64,000 nt of DNA, taken from Dicyema japonicum (lineage: Eukaryota > Dicyemida > Rhombozoa > Dicyemidae). Shown here one piece after another: positions 10,358 to 21,722 of the stretch; positions within the stretch are counted from its first letter, which is position 1; every line of letters starts with the position of its first letter. The notes beneath the pieces were generated by a model. The model saw only the letters and a list, made by a program, of their open reading frames with translations. It searched no databases and was not told where the DNA came from. The position numbers and the translations under genes were made by a program. The stretch is from NCBI GenBank assembly GCA_011109175.1, contig RDEW01000078.1:1-64000 (forward strand). Direction: 5' to 3'.

Positions 10358-12199
10358 ATGCCGAACAACAATGAAAAATGTTAAAAAGCAATATCAACCT
10401 TCATAGAAAATCAATGAACCATAAAATTTTGCAGTAACTGACAAAACAAAAATCATAAAAAGCGATGTGTAGTTATAATAAAAAAAATCACCATTTCAAT
10501 AAAAATATAAAATTATTCCAAAAACCATGGTAAAACCAAAATAACAACTCATTGATCCTGACGCGTTCCAGCGATCTCAAACTTGCCTCCAGGTAAGAAA
10601 TTGTATCCGGTAGAAAAAATTGCAAATTCTTTTCAACGCTGGCCAGGCATTAGACGTCTCCTTCGTAAGGTGGATCCAATGACGCCATCAGAGGAAAGGA
10701 AGATAATTTTTAAACCAATTATCAACATTGAACGACATGACGACACGTGGCTTTATGTTTTTCAACGAAATGCGTATTAAAAATGATTCAATAATAAAAT
10801 ATTGATTGAACTTACTTTTGCCCTTGGTCTTTGGATAATTTTTATTTATTTATTTTTAAAAATTTAATATTAGTTTATTTTTAAAAATTATTTTATTTTA
10901 TGGTAAACCTATTATTATAATAAAGGTTTTGCTGCCACGTTGTACCACATTTAGTGGTCGAATTTTCTGTCTCATTGTTTTTTATTGTCTGCAGATGATC
11001 TTCATTTATTAATTTATCTTCAAATGTATTTAAATCAGCCTATAGTGTGGTGAGTTGTTATCAAGATGTTGGAAATATTTTGGTGACCACAAAATTAGAT
11101 TTTTCTTTTCTGCACTATTTACTGATATGTTTGTATTTTTTTTATTGGAAAGAAAATATATTTTTCGAGGCATTTAATCACTGAAGATGAAGCTGTTGAT
11201 ACATCCGGCAAAATTTTTTTATTTTTTCATTTATTTTTTACAGTACGAAAACCTTGTTGGAATCCTTGTTTTATGGAGATACGGAGAAACGACCAAGTAT
11301 ACAAGTTTTTCAATAATTTTTTCATAGCGCACATGTTATGGAGATTGCATATATGAAGATCCCCTCCCTTTTGTTTTCTATCCTTCGATATTGGTTTGAT
11401 ATGCGAGTTGATAATCTATAATCAAAATACTGTCTAAGCTTTCTTTCCTAAACCATTGTTTAATCTACGAATAACATCTGCGAATGATGGCTTTCAAATT
11501 CCTACAACTTCAAATCCAAGTATATATTAATTAATAACAAACAACCTCAATTGTTGTATTCAATTTTTTCACCATTTGCTCTATCCAATCCTGTGACGCT
11601 TACTCTTATAGATCTTCTATGTCCAGACGGTCTTCTCTGTGGGATTACTACCAGGTTTGATATTTAATATCCTGCCTTGATTCCCTCTCGTAGATACCAA
11701 CGATATATAATATAGACGACTTCTTTATTCAACTGAATCATTTATTGTAGACTTATGTTATGTTTCAGTCGATATAGAATCTTTTATTTTAATTTATTCA
11801 CAAGATATGGGATATGATGTTTAAGATTATTTACTCAGTGGTCTATTCATGATTCAATAATAGTGGACCGTCTCCTGATAGTCTCTCCAAAAAGTTCAAA
11901 TATTCTTCATTGTCTTGTTTGAATTTCATTCAAAATATACTGTCCTGGTGAGAAAAAAATAATAAAATACCAGTATTGTACACACGTGGGTTAATGTGGA
12001 TTAAAGCTTTGCCATTTCTTTTGAACATTTTCAACATGTTTACTGAAAGTCATGAGGAGTATGTGATACCGGTAATCTAAAAGAATACTATGGATGAGTA
12101 ACATGTTGTTATGGAAATGTCTTTATTCAAGAACTTCTGTGGGGACTCACTGTTCATTAATAAGAATGGTATCTTGCACGACCAAGGATATGTTTTCTT

Positions 12200-12290
12200 T
12201 ATTTGTCGATACACAATTCCTTTATTTTTAAATTTACAAATTCTTTTCCATTGTTAGTGTGTATAATCTCGGTCTTCCAGACATTTCATC
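12200..12290 (-). pseudogene. Integrase fragment
   Basis: The minus strand encodes KTEIIHTNNGKEFVNLKIKE, like the H-T-D-N-G-K-E-F motif of retroelement integrases with Asn in place of the catalytic Asp. Two stops lie just upstream. The same stretch is in R1 copy 2 near 56.76-56.83 kb but more decayed. Confidence 0.6.
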
Positions 12291-12440
12291 AACCAGATTT
12301 ATTTGGGGTAGTTACCTCGAAAGCCGATTTGGTTGTTAAAGGTATCGTTGACAAAACTTGGATCTATTGGTTTGTGATTATCCATAATATCCCATAGAGT
12401 TCCAGGAGAAGTAAGTGATTTGGACTATTGTTCACAATTT

Positions 12441-13016
12441 CTATTGAATCTTCGCTGAGAATAGAAGAATGAATATCATGAATAGTGGAATTAATAACAG
12501 CAGAGTGAATAGCGGAATTAATAACATTAGTGGAATTATTGGCATTATTAGAGGACTTTTCAGTTTGGCTACGTGTTTGCACACAAATGTTTTCTTTATT
12601 TTCCTTTTCTGTTGTCTAAAAATTAATGATTTTATGGCCACATGGGAGTTATCCAAGAAATCCAGTCGGAAAGTGCCCGGTCCTCTGTGGCTCATTCTCA
12701 TAGATCCGTATTGGTCATAGTATTGTGAAACAATTGCGATTTTAATTTCATTCATATTAGAATTCACTGTAATTAATATAGTCTTGTTCTCTGAATGATC
12801 GGATTTCATTAGTTCATCCGTATATTTAGATATATCCTTGGGATCGTATTTTGTAATGGCATTCGGTGGTTTAACAAATTCAGCCTTATGAGGAGTCTTG
12901 TTCTCTGGAGAGAATGATTCAGCAGTAGCACTTCCCGGAGGACGAGAAGAGCTCTTCACTTTAGTGCTTTTTACTGGTTTTAATACAAGTATTTTGGTGT
13001 TTGTTTTCTTAACCAT
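12441..13016 (-). CDS. Basic protein with RRM-like segment; frameshifted 3' half
   Basis: Starts MVKKTNTKILVLKPVKSTKV at 13016 with a Lys/Ser/Pro-rich tail, then a segment (about residues 78-130) with TILITVNSNM, EIKIAIVSQYYDQYG and GTFRLDFLDNSHVAIKSLI, which is laid out like the beta1-alpha1...beta3-alpha2 of an RNA-recognition motif. The fold is inference. After residue about 140 this frame becomes an unlikely hydrophobic run; in the next frame the same DNA reads QTRSQTEKSSNNANNSTNVI, a plausible Ser/Asn-rich sequence, and stays open to 12364. A frameshift near 12590-12620 is therefore likely. An integrase fragment lies downstream on the same strand, so this may be the first ORF of a retroelement. 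A good TATA box sits upstream. Confidence 0.5.
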   Translation of the reverse strand: MVKKTNTKILVLKPVKSTKVKSSSRPPGSATAESFSPENKTPHKAEFVKPPNAITKYDPKDISKYTDELMKSDHSENKTILITVNSNMNEIKIAIVSQYYDQYGSMRMSHRGPGTFRLDFLDNSHVAIKSLIFRQQKRKIKKTFVCKHVAKLKSPLIMPIIPLMLLIPLFTLLLLIPLFMIFILLFSAKIQ

Positions 13017-13111
13017 TTATTCTGTAGAACTCGAAAATTGAAAAAAAATTGAAAAAAATGAAAATTAAAAAGAAAAATGAAAATTTTTTTTGACTTCTTA
13101 TATTGAGGGGG

Positions 13112-13120
13112 TATTTATAG
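13112..13120 (-). promoter_or_regulatory. TATA box for the 12.4-13.0 kb ORF
   Basis: CTATAAATA on the minus strand, within ACTATAAATACCC, 96 bases upstream of the ATG at 13016. Transcription would start near 13085, leaving a 5' leader of about 70 nt. Confidence 0.5.
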
Positions 13121-13139
13121 TGGGAAACGAGAATAATAT

Positions 13140-13290
13140 AAAATGAATGCCGGCGTTATCCATATCTCTTTTCGGGATAAGGTGAGCATCGTTCCATGTG
13201 ACTTTCCTGGGTGAGACTTTTAGGCGGTTATCAAGAACCAAAGACACAGATTTAATGTCTTTTGTGCGGACCGCCTCCTCGAATCTAAGA
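13140..13290 (-). mobile_element. LINE family J fragment (RT thumb region)
   Basis: Minus strand reads KDIKSVSLVLDNRLKVSPRK VTW; the equivalent part of the element at 23.55-24.08 kb reads FLKNRLNISPGKSYV. Short and degenerate. Confidence 0.45.
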
Positions 13291-14205
13291 TATTTTCCTC
13301 AATCATTAGCGTACGACGAAAAATTGAATTTTGGGTAAATGGACAGAGGAGATCATCGATAAACACGTTAAATATTGTTAAAGATTCTAACAGACGATCT
13401 CCTTAGTTCTTTTAATTTTAGGCTGGACAAGATCCTACGTTATCAAACACATCCTCTGTTCTAAACATCAGGTTTCCAATGTCTCTCAAGTCGTTACCCC
13501 GTCATCTTCACAAGAAGAAAAAAATCTTTCATTCCTCATAAAGCTAAGCAGACAGTTCTTGCAATAATGACTTAACCACCTGAACTTCAAGTAAATTAAC
13601 CACGTGGCTACATTATTAGAATTTTCCTATAAATTATAAATCCATACCACATAAAAACAAACTTGCTTGCTGATCAAATTACGATAGCAGTTCTCTTACA
13701 TTATTATTGCCTTATAGTGGGCATAACCTTTCGTTCTTTGGTCTTCTAAGATAAACTAAATGATGGACCATTGGATACGCGAAAGGTGACTTGATCTATA
13801 CTTGAGAAATCCGTTACATCTCTATTTACCGAGGACAAGAAAATGTCAATTCAAGTAAATTAGAAAACATTACGATTTAAGATTGACAAAAAATCCCTTG
13901 AGTGATTTCTGATACACATATGTGTGTCTCGTGGTATGTTGGAAATATGCTAAAGTAATGTGAGAAAAAATCAATCTGAAAAGCCTAACGGGGCGGGAAC
14001 CATCTCGTTCTAAAAGCGATTACAAAAAAGGCTTTTGGAGTGACATTGAAGTGTCTACGGACAAAAAGATCATTATGTCGACATCATAATCAGAATGAAT
14101 AACAGAGGAGGCTGATACAACGTGAACTTGACTACAATGTGCTTTTGTAGGATCGAGGGAGGAACAGTCAGCCAAGATGAGAGCCTGGATTAAATTTGTG
14201 GGATT
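13291..14205. other. No recognisable gene
   Basis: No supportable ORF or repeat. Confidence 0.4.
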
Positions 14206-14209
14206 ATGG

Positions 14210-14300
14210 CGACGTCACTAGTCAAGCCAAAGCATCAACGAGATTTGAACTATGAGCCATCAGACCTTGTGTCCGGCACTCGTTACACAGCTCTGGTGAT
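14210..14300 (-). mobile_element. tRNA-like SINE head
   Basis: On the minus strand AGCTGTGTAACGAGTG resembles a box A and AGTTCAAATCTC a box B. A related head occurs at 24175-24230 (GTGTAACGAGTGCC, AGTTTGAATCC). Confidence 0.4.
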
Positions 14301-14357
14301 CAATCTATTATATATCTTTACTTTATTATTTAAAAAAAACGGAATTACGATAAAAAA

Positions 14358-14725
14358 AACATGGTCATCTGCGGTGATCTGACAGTAAACACTCACATTG
14401 GCTCAGAACGTATAATGCAGACGGCCGAGGAGAATTCATTTAAAGTTTCTTGGTAACCTGATCATCCCAAACAACCCAGATTCCATATAAGGATATCTCA
14501 AAAATACTGACAAACCCACATCCCCTGATATTAATTTATGTTCAAAGAAGTACACATGCCTCGGCGAGCAGTACACATTTGAACCAGTCGCAGTCGAAAC
14601 TTCGGGAGTCATAGGAAGCAGGTCGTTAGCCTTGCTCAACAAAATTGGATCGTTAGTCGCGATAAAAGGAGGAGGGATGTCAGAGAGAAGGGCTGGCTCA
14701 TTGAGCGTATCTCCTTACAGATCGT
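14358..14725 (+). mobile_element. Chimeric LINE debris: family A endonuclease joined to family B C-terminus
   Basis: The first part reads VICGDLTVNTHIGSERI and, after shifts, LGNLIIPNNPDSI, the DFNAKH-type core of an AP endonuclease as in the element at 41.3 kb. From about 14540 it switches to family B: EQYTFEPVAVETSGVIG, SRSLALLNKIGSLV. The two halves come from different parts of different elements. Confidence 0.65.
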
Positions 14726-14729
14726 AAGG

Positions 14730-16245
14730 GGATGTTTAAAAAAATTATGTTACCTCATTAATGGAATTATCCACTTTTAATATCCGTTTTGGTTTTTTTT
14801 GGTGACCGCAACCCAATTATTCCTTAAATGTCAGACTTGTGCGTACCTCCAAACGGGGAAATTCAAAAATTTTGCGAAACAAATTTCGTGATTTCATTAA
14901 GTACGTGGATTCTCAGCTTTCTGGGATGCAGATGACAGATATAATGGTTGATAAAGCACCAAATATGCTTGACCAACTTTAAAACGGATGTTGTAGCTTC
15001 CCCTCCAATGCATGATAAACATAAACTCGCTAACAAGTTTATCAATTTTTTGTATCGATAAGTTACAAAAATTAGTCTTTTAGTATCAATTCTCTTCCTA
15101 TTAATGCCAATATTCTTCACTGCCAAACAACTGCCTCGATGGAGTATCTTCAAGTCATCTGAGGTACGTGTGGCCACAGTTTGATATTTACGAACATAAA
15201 ACTCCTATATACAGTGTGTACACTCTACTTAACATCGAAGAATTATCATTATTATTTTAAAAATCAACTAAAAAGTTATCTCCTCGTCGCTTCTGCAACA
15301 CCGTGAACCATCCTTCGTGTCCGATTCCTCACGCTTTCTTGAGAAGCCAATTTTTCAAAGACATGTTGGCGTGTGCATTTTCGAGTTTCAAATTTATTAA
15401 TAATCAATATTTTGATTATGCAAATCATTTCATTGATTTTCAAATTCTTTCATTGTTCACACAAGACATTCCACAGTCCCTAAAGTCCGGGCCCAGAAAC
15501 AGAAATCTGTGTTTTTCATAGTCATCATAAGTTCGTCGGATACTTAGTTTCCTGAAAGAATAATAGACACTTTTGCTTTCCCGGTGTGTGTAAATGAACA
15601 TTCGAGAAATTACCTCCAAATTAAGCATCAATTTTAGAGAAAAGTCTGTCATTTTTTCCTGAGGTAAAGGTTTGATTTTCGAAGGTTGGTTAATATGTCG
15701 CGAGCGCTGAGAGTGATCGAGCGCAGTGGTTAATATATAGTAAATTGGGTGTCAAATGGGGTATTAGATTAAAATAGTAGAAGGATCGGGAGGTGGTTGA
15801 AGATATTGTATGGTCGCATTTCTAAGTGATTTCCCAACTACAGAATCTTCGTCTGTAAGTGGTCAATCGAGGTTTAAAAATCTCGATATACTTATCAAAG
15901 GTAAGTTTGACGTTCGAAGTGTAAATTTAAAAGCATTTTATCTTCTAAGTAAAGTTCGCTAATGTTGATTACAGAAGGGAGAGGGTTCTTTACGAATGCC
16001 TTTAACACCGTTTAAATTGCGCTTCAATCTATGGAGAATTTTTCGGGGACATGCCTGGACTGACCCGAAGTCTCATCGTGAATAAAGTAACTTTCGATTT
16101 GGAGTCGGACACTGATAGCTGGTTGCCGCATAAGAAAAAACGATTGAAGTATATTTAAATATCTACAATGGTAGTTTCTACTAAATGGAGAATGATGTTA
16201 ATAATAATAAAGCCTTTTCACGAGAGCCATAGTATTTATAGCTCC
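14730..16245. other. No recognised gene; some short ORFs
   Basis: Open frames of 104 codons (15177-14863, minus) and 70 codons (15652-15440, minus) occur, both Cys- and Lys-containing but without a motif I know. I see no intron joining them and treat them as unsupported. Confidence 0.35.
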
Positions 16246-16259
16246 GCATCGGCAGGACA

Positions 16260-16530
16260 CACACTTTATTTAAGTAAAGAACAGTTAATTTTAACTAATC
16301 GTAGAACCAAGGAATGATCTTCACTTCTTTTTTTCTTTTTCTTGTGTGAGTGTCCTTTCTAGACAATCCAGTTCCGCACTGAGTATCCAGTGATGACGAC
16401 TTCACTCGTCAAACCCTTTCTGCATCGTAGATACGTGGAACCTTCCACCAGGTGAACAGCAGCGAGATTCGAATCCGTAGCATAAGCCACTTAAGCCCTG
16501 TCACCTAACCACTAAGCCACCCGGCTGATG
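16260..16530 (-). mobile_element. SINE family S2
   Basis: Minus strand begins GGTGGCTTAGTGGTTAGG (good box A) and continues to GGATTCGAATCTC (box B), then CGCTGCTGTTCACCTGG, CCACGTATCTACGATGC and a tail TGTGTGTCC. Same family as 10039-10357. Confidence 0.75.
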
Positions 16531-16539
16531 ATAGTTACC

Positions 16540-16800
16540 ACCAAAAAAGCATAGATTGAGATCCACCCCTACAGTAATAGTTACATCCTCTCCATATTGT
16601 AAGAATAATATTTTACAATCATCGGTTATAGAAAAATGCATAAATAAGTCATTAGTATAGGGACAGTAAAGAGATTGTGGAATTCCATTTGGTACTAGTC
16701 AAAATCTTAACATTTTCTATAGTGAAATTTGAAGGCACTGATTAATGCTTCCCCCGTATAAATCTGTCGTATAAACTTTTGTTAAAAGAACGCTCTAGAT
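16540..16800 (-). mobile_element. LINE family J, reverse transcriptase fragment
   Basis: The minus strand reads VPNGIPQSLYCPYTNDLF then CKILFLQYGEDVTI, matching the G-x-P-Q-G-S...L-Y-x-N-D-L and Y-A-D-D-V motifs of Jockey-type reverse transcriptase, with YADD decayed to YGED. Small deletions are obvious. Confidence 0.6.
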
Positions 16801-17394
16801 GAAGTAAAGGCCTTGTGCATGTTTATTGGAATTTTAGCGTTTTTTTCGAGATACAGAGCTGTAAGCAATTCTTCACTTCTAAAGACTAAGGTCATTGAGA
16901 TTTCTGTCAGTCATTGCAACAATAGCCAGTATTTCCCACCCATAAGGTCACGTGGTCAGTCAATCGTTAAGATATTAGCCATCACCTTCAAAAAGTGTTA
17001 TCTGGAAAGCCGTGATCCATATTTGACTACTTTCACAATCTACACTTAGTGAGAGTTCAGTAAAACGTTGCGTCAATAGTCAGTATTGCGCATGAGTGGG
17101 GTCACGTCGTCCAGTCAAGTCGTAATCAATTCCTCACTACTTCCAGTAACGAAACTTTATGATACTCCAGTAAAGGTTGAGTCAATAGCAAGTTTTGCCG
17201 ACGAGTAATTAGTCCACCTAATTCCATTCAAGGAAATAGAAAAGCATCAGATAAATTGGAAATAAATGAACTAATTTTGAAATGAGCTATGTTGTGGATA
17301 AATTAGAGTTTGAGAGGCTTAAGAGAGACTAATTCCATATACCTGACGTTACAAGCACTCCTGTTTATAAATAAACCTCCTATTCCTATTCAAC

Positions 17395-17650
17395 TTAAAT
17401 GGTGTCATGTGATCAACTCATCTCAGGTGAGTACCAGGTTAGCATTTAAAAGGATCATTTTCTATCACCCACTCTATTGGAGGGGTTCCCACAGTTGCAA
17501 AGAATGGACATCTACCTTTTTTGACGGTTCCTGTGGACTTTTATGTCATTGAGAGGACTCTGTTTATGTGACCGTAGGAACTGGATATATTAGTTGTTAT
17601 TTGTTAACTTTTTTCTGTCTATCCAGAGTTAATAATAATATATCCGTCAT
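17395..17650 (+). mobile_element. SINE family S1
   Basis: Shares its full length with the minus strand of 26230-26480: AAAGGATCATTT, CTATTGGAGGGGTTCC, GACATCTACCTTTTTTGACG, GGACTCTGTTTATGTGACC, GGAACTGGATATATTAG, and the 3' tail TATCCAGAGTTAATAATAAT. Other copies: 25080-25390, 45250-45535, 48470-48760, 49400-49690. Confidence 0.75.
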
Positions 17651-18235
17651 TGTGAGAACTTCTCCATTGATAGGAACTGGGAGACTCCTGAGGCAGACAG
17701 ATCACATGACGCTTCTTATGAATTGTAGAATGCAGTTATCGGAACAGAATCCTTCGACCAGGTTAATTAACTCTTAACTTCTTTCTGGTATATCTGAGGT
17801 ACTTAAATAAATAAAGTAAGGAATTTTAATATTGTTACCTTATAAAGACCTTATAAAGACTTCCACCGACTTAACTGAGCCTTTCAAATTATGTCTCCAT
17901 GAGCCTTGTGAACAATTTTTGTTATCAAATACAAGAATGTTATCTGGTGTGGTAAGATCTACTGGTGAAAGAGATAGAGGCTTTTTAGTTCCATGTAATG
18001 AACACTATTAGCTATAAGAGATGATCTACACTGAAAAGCCTGTACATACCAATTTGGGTCCTCAAATATTTCAAGGTCATCCGTCACAACCTCACAAAAC
18101 TTCTAATAAATTAATAAAGAACTTTGCTTATTGTAAAGACTCTCAAATTCTAAGAGTTATAATTAATCAATCTTCTCCCTCCAAGATGTGTCCGGTTAAG
18201 GTTTTGAAAGCAGAAGGTAATACCCTGGAACGTTG
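17651..18235. other. No recognised gene
   Basis: A 71-codon plus-strand frame at 18021-18236 has no recognisable motif and overlaps the end of a likely minus-strand LINE piece. Confidence 0.35.
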
Positions 18236-18239
18236 ATGA

Positions 18240-18720
18240 TTAGTTTTCCTATTAAGGAGTCTCAGCATGCTTCCTGGGATGTTGAGGAGAGTCAGAGTTA
18301 TTAAAGACAGCCCTCTTGAATCTGCTGGTTGTAATCTTTAATCAAGCACAGTGTTTGGTGTTGAAGTCTTCCACAGAATCATGTTTTCGTGGTTTTTTTA
18401 AATTGAATAAGTTTAGCACAAATCCTTTTTAGGATAATAATTGTGGATAGACGTAGATACTTTAATGTTGAGAGCTCCAAATCAGCTCGTAGTGGAAATT
18501 CAGGATATTTCTGTAGTCTTGTAGTATATTAATGATTGCAGTTTTGCGGAGATGTCAGTAAATCGAATATTATTCCTAATAATGATGATGAGACCCTTAA
18601 CACAGCGGTTCGAGCAATCCATATAGATGAAGTGGTATTCTGAAAAATTCTGGGTAGACGAGAATTGAGTAAGTATGTTTTTTTGGGATAAAATCAGGTC
18701 AATGTTCCGTTTGTTCAAGG
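18240..18720 (-). mobile_element. Probable LINE endonuclease fragment
   Basis: Minus strand: KGLIIIIRNNIRFTDIS resembles the R-G-G-G-V-A-I-L-I-K-N-S-I block of AP endonucleases, and farther on VEDFNTKHCA resembles GDFNAKHxxW. Frames differ and stops intervene, so assignment is tentative. Confidence 0.4.
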
Positions 18721-19061
18721 AATTTTCTTTTGATTCTGTTGATATTTAAGAGACTGGATTAGAATCTATGAGAATTATTGGAATCCCATTCAGCCAACGA
18801 GGACTGAGAAGGGGAAGAGGCCATCGTCCAAAGAGTCTTTTTTCGGATAGCTGTTATCTAATGGTCTTTTTTCGCCGTGCATTACATGCAACCTAGGCTC
18901 CTCCTGAATTTTCACACATACTTAATTTATGATTTATTTTGATAGTTTATATTTAATTTTAATTTAATAAAAAAATTTAAATTACCAGATCTATGTGTAG
19001 TTATTCTTATTCATCCAATAATTCAACTTTTCACGTTATACTATATGTTTGAGAAATTCTA

Positions 19062-19459
19062 AAATCTGTCAGCGGAAATTTTCAATATTAATTTGTAGAA
19101 AAAAAGAAAATAAAGTCTATCCATGTTCGAAGAGTTAAATTCATCATAAAATTTCCAATAAACGAAGTAGTCGTCCTTTTAAAAATTAATTTGTAGCTTT
19201 TCAAATATAAATTTCACATACTCGCGAATATTTGTCCTTGAATATCAACACAGCTCCTTNAAATCTGTCAGCGGAAATTGTCAATATTAATTTGTAGAAA
19301 AAAAAGAAAATAAAGTCTATCCATCTTCGAAGAGTTAAATTCATCATAAAATTTCCAATAAACGAAGTAATCGTCCTTTCAAAAATTAATTTGTAGATTT
19401 TCAAATATAAATTTCCTATACTCGCGAATATTCGACCTTGAATATCAACACAGCTCCTT
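19062..19459 (+). repeat. Direct near-duplicate around a single N (19260)
   Basis: 19062-19259 and 19261-19459 differ at only a few bases (for example CATGTTCG/CATCTTCG, GTAGTCGTCC/GTAATCGTCC). The only base between them is N. Confidence 0.9.
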
Positions 19460-19907
19460 AATTGTTGAAAATAACAAAGTTCGTTAACCATTGTTAAAAT
19501 TCAACTCAAATATTACCTTTGTGATAATGTGACCAGGTTTAAGCTGGAATCTGCTTATAGGGATCAAACTATCAGTTCTCTTGTCTCCCAACTTTAGAAA
19601 AGCAGAATTCTTATAGAGAAAGTCAGAATGCTCTACAACTAACTTCAGTTAGGAAAACTCAAGATAATCTGGCATAAATGGAGAATTTGAGGATTAAGTT
19701 CCCTCATTTTCCTTATTGTATGACAAAATGATCAAATCCACGTGTAGGAAGGAATTACTTGATACACAAGCAGATAAATGATGTTTGAGGTTTTTTTGGT
19801 TGTTATTGAAGAAGTGTGATTGTTAGTCCAAATTGGTGAATCCTGGATATACTGCATGTATTGGTTATTTGTCTGATAAATATTTGCAAGGGTCAGTCTC
19901 GATGGCA

Positions 19908-20071
19908 ATGCTTTTGGCGGCGCATATTTTCTCGATTTATTAAATGAGTGAAAAAGTTTAGATTTTTTGATTTAACTTGTTTATTTCGNATGTTTTTGGC
20001 GGCGCATATTTTCTCGATTTATTAAATGAGTGAAAAAGTTTAGGTATTTTTGATTTAACTTGTTTATTTCG
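19908..20071 (+). repeat. Direct near-duplicate around a single N (19989)
   Basis: 19908-19988 and 19990-20071 match apart from two or three changes (ATGCTTTTGG/ATGTTTTTGG; one inserted base in TAGGTATTTTTG). Confidence 0.9.
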
Positions 20072-20890
20072 TTTTGTATGAATATAGTAATATTCGTTGC
20101 TCTTTTTTTGTTTTTTTACTGGTCGTTGGGTCACGGATTTTTAATAACTCAGGAATTACCTGATTGAAGTTTTATCCAAGTATTCCGGTAGGAGAGATTG
20201 TATCCTTTCCAAACATCTATTCAAAGTATACGAGAACCACTGCAATGGAGTAGATGGAAAGGAATCTTTTTTGGATGCCTACCAAACATTGGAGTCTCCT
20301 GGGTAAAGTAGATTCAACAACGCCTCCTTTGATCAAGTAAATAGCACGTGGGAATCTAAGCCACAGTTAATTGCGATGATAGCGACAACATAACAGTAAT
20401 CAATTTTCTCGAGGTCGAACGGCCGCTTTTTAGGAATTTATGGAAGCCTCATGTAATTAAAATTTTAACATAAAAACCGACGGTCGCTCACTTTTTATTA
20501 AATGTGAGATAACTTCATCGATATTGTTTTACTAAATGAACTTATCATAGTAAAATATTGGATTTTAGAAAATATTAAGAATTTCAGAGGGATCAACATA
20601 ATGTAGAAGCATATAAAGTAATATTTCCACACATGCGACACTTGAAACGGTTCTTTTACAATCCTTCCATAAAAGCTTTAAAAAACAGTTATTTCATTTA
20701 TAAAAATTATTAATTAAGAATGAGAATAAAAATGTTTATAACAACTAATTTATTAGCGACGCCAGAATTCCTGAGTTGTCTAGGAGATCGGGTTTTTCCA
20801 CTAGCAGGAAATCCTAGTGATCACTGCTGGCTATTTTAGTGGATCCTACTCCCCATCCTTAGAGGGAATAGCCACGCAGTCATGGCAGCC
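20072..20890. other. No recognisable gene
   Basis: No ORF or repeat that I can support. Confidence 0.45.
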
Positions 20891-20894
20891 GCCA

Positions 20895-21258
20895 TATGTT
20901 TGTTTCTTTATTTTTTTTGTTTGAACAATAAAAATTTATTTATCAAATTTATTAATTTAATAAAAATTCAAATGTCAGAAGTATTTATGTTGCGCAGAAA
21001 ATTGTTAACATTGAATCCAAAACAGTCTTTAAAGCAAAGAAAAGAAGACAGTTTAGACAATTTTGGTTATCCAGAANTATGTTTGTTTCTTTATTTTTTT
21101 GTTTTAACAATAAAAATTTATTTAGCAAATTTATTAATTTAATAAAAATTCAAATGTCAAAAGTATTTATGTTGAGCAGAAAATTGTTAACAATGAATCC
21201 AAAACAGTTTTTAAAGCAAAAAAAAGAAGACAGTTTAGACAATTTTGGTTATCCAGAA
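20895..21258 (+). repeat. Direct near-duplicate around a single N (21077)
   Basis: 20895-21076 and 21078-21258 encode nearly the same frame (MSEVFMLRRKLLTLNPKQSL against MSKVFMLSRKLLTMNPKQFL), with only N between. Confidence 0.9.
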
Positions 21259-21411
21259 CGTTAATTAGGTAGGACTTTGGCCAGAAGATTACAGCCAAGA
21301 AATGATCTACGTATGGAATGTTGTTCGATCCCTCCTTTCCTGAGGATTTCGAGAGTCATAGAAAGTCGCATAATGCTCGATAGAGAGTTCTCCAATTTAT
21401 TCTGGTACCAT

Positions 21412-21568
21412 TTTAACTTAAGACTAGTCAAAATACGTGGAAAGTCAACTCAAAGTAATAGTCGGCTTCGTGGATGGTCATTTTGCAANTTTAACTTAAG
21501 ACTAGTCAAAATACGTGAAAAGTCAACTCAAAGTAATCGTCGGCTTCGTGGATCGGTTCATTATGCAA
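21412..21568 (+). repeat. Direct near-duplicate around a single N (21489)
   Basis: 21412-21488 and 21490-21568 match (TTTAACTTAAGACTAGTC start), with a few substitutions and a small indel near the end. Confidence 0.85.
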
Positions 21569-21722
21569 ATTGACAAGACCAGCACCAAAAGTCTCCACAA
21601 CAAAGTATTCACTTAGGCATACGCAGTTAAAATCAGTCCTACAAGTATTGACTCAGAATTAGGTGATTTTTCACTCCAATCACAAATACTATATAAGTCA
21701 TTGCTATTTATCACGTGCTCTG

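Larger units (their letters stand above)
9968..12360. repeat. Repeat R1 copy 1
   Basis: Aligns with 52955-53454 followed by 55596-56890. Both copies share a short frame VDPMTPSEERKIIF (10667 region and 53330 region), GATGTTGGAAATATTTTGG, and a minus-strand integrase-like tail near 12.24 kb and 56.76 kb. Copy 1 differs by a SINE at 10039-10357 and keeps about 200 bp near 11.94-12.2 kb that copy 2 has lost. No complete ORF survives, so the element class is uncertain. Confidence 0.8.

Noticed and set aside
12441-12585. Multi-pass membrane segment at the end of the 191-codon ORF
   Set aside because: The hydrophobic run is an out-of-frame reading of a repeated Asn/Ser codon stretch; the neighbouring frame is more natural.
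15900-16090. LINE-B palm fragment (FTNAFNTV)
   Set aside because: Resembles the motif A neighbourhood, but the catalytic Asp and all flanking motifs are missing.
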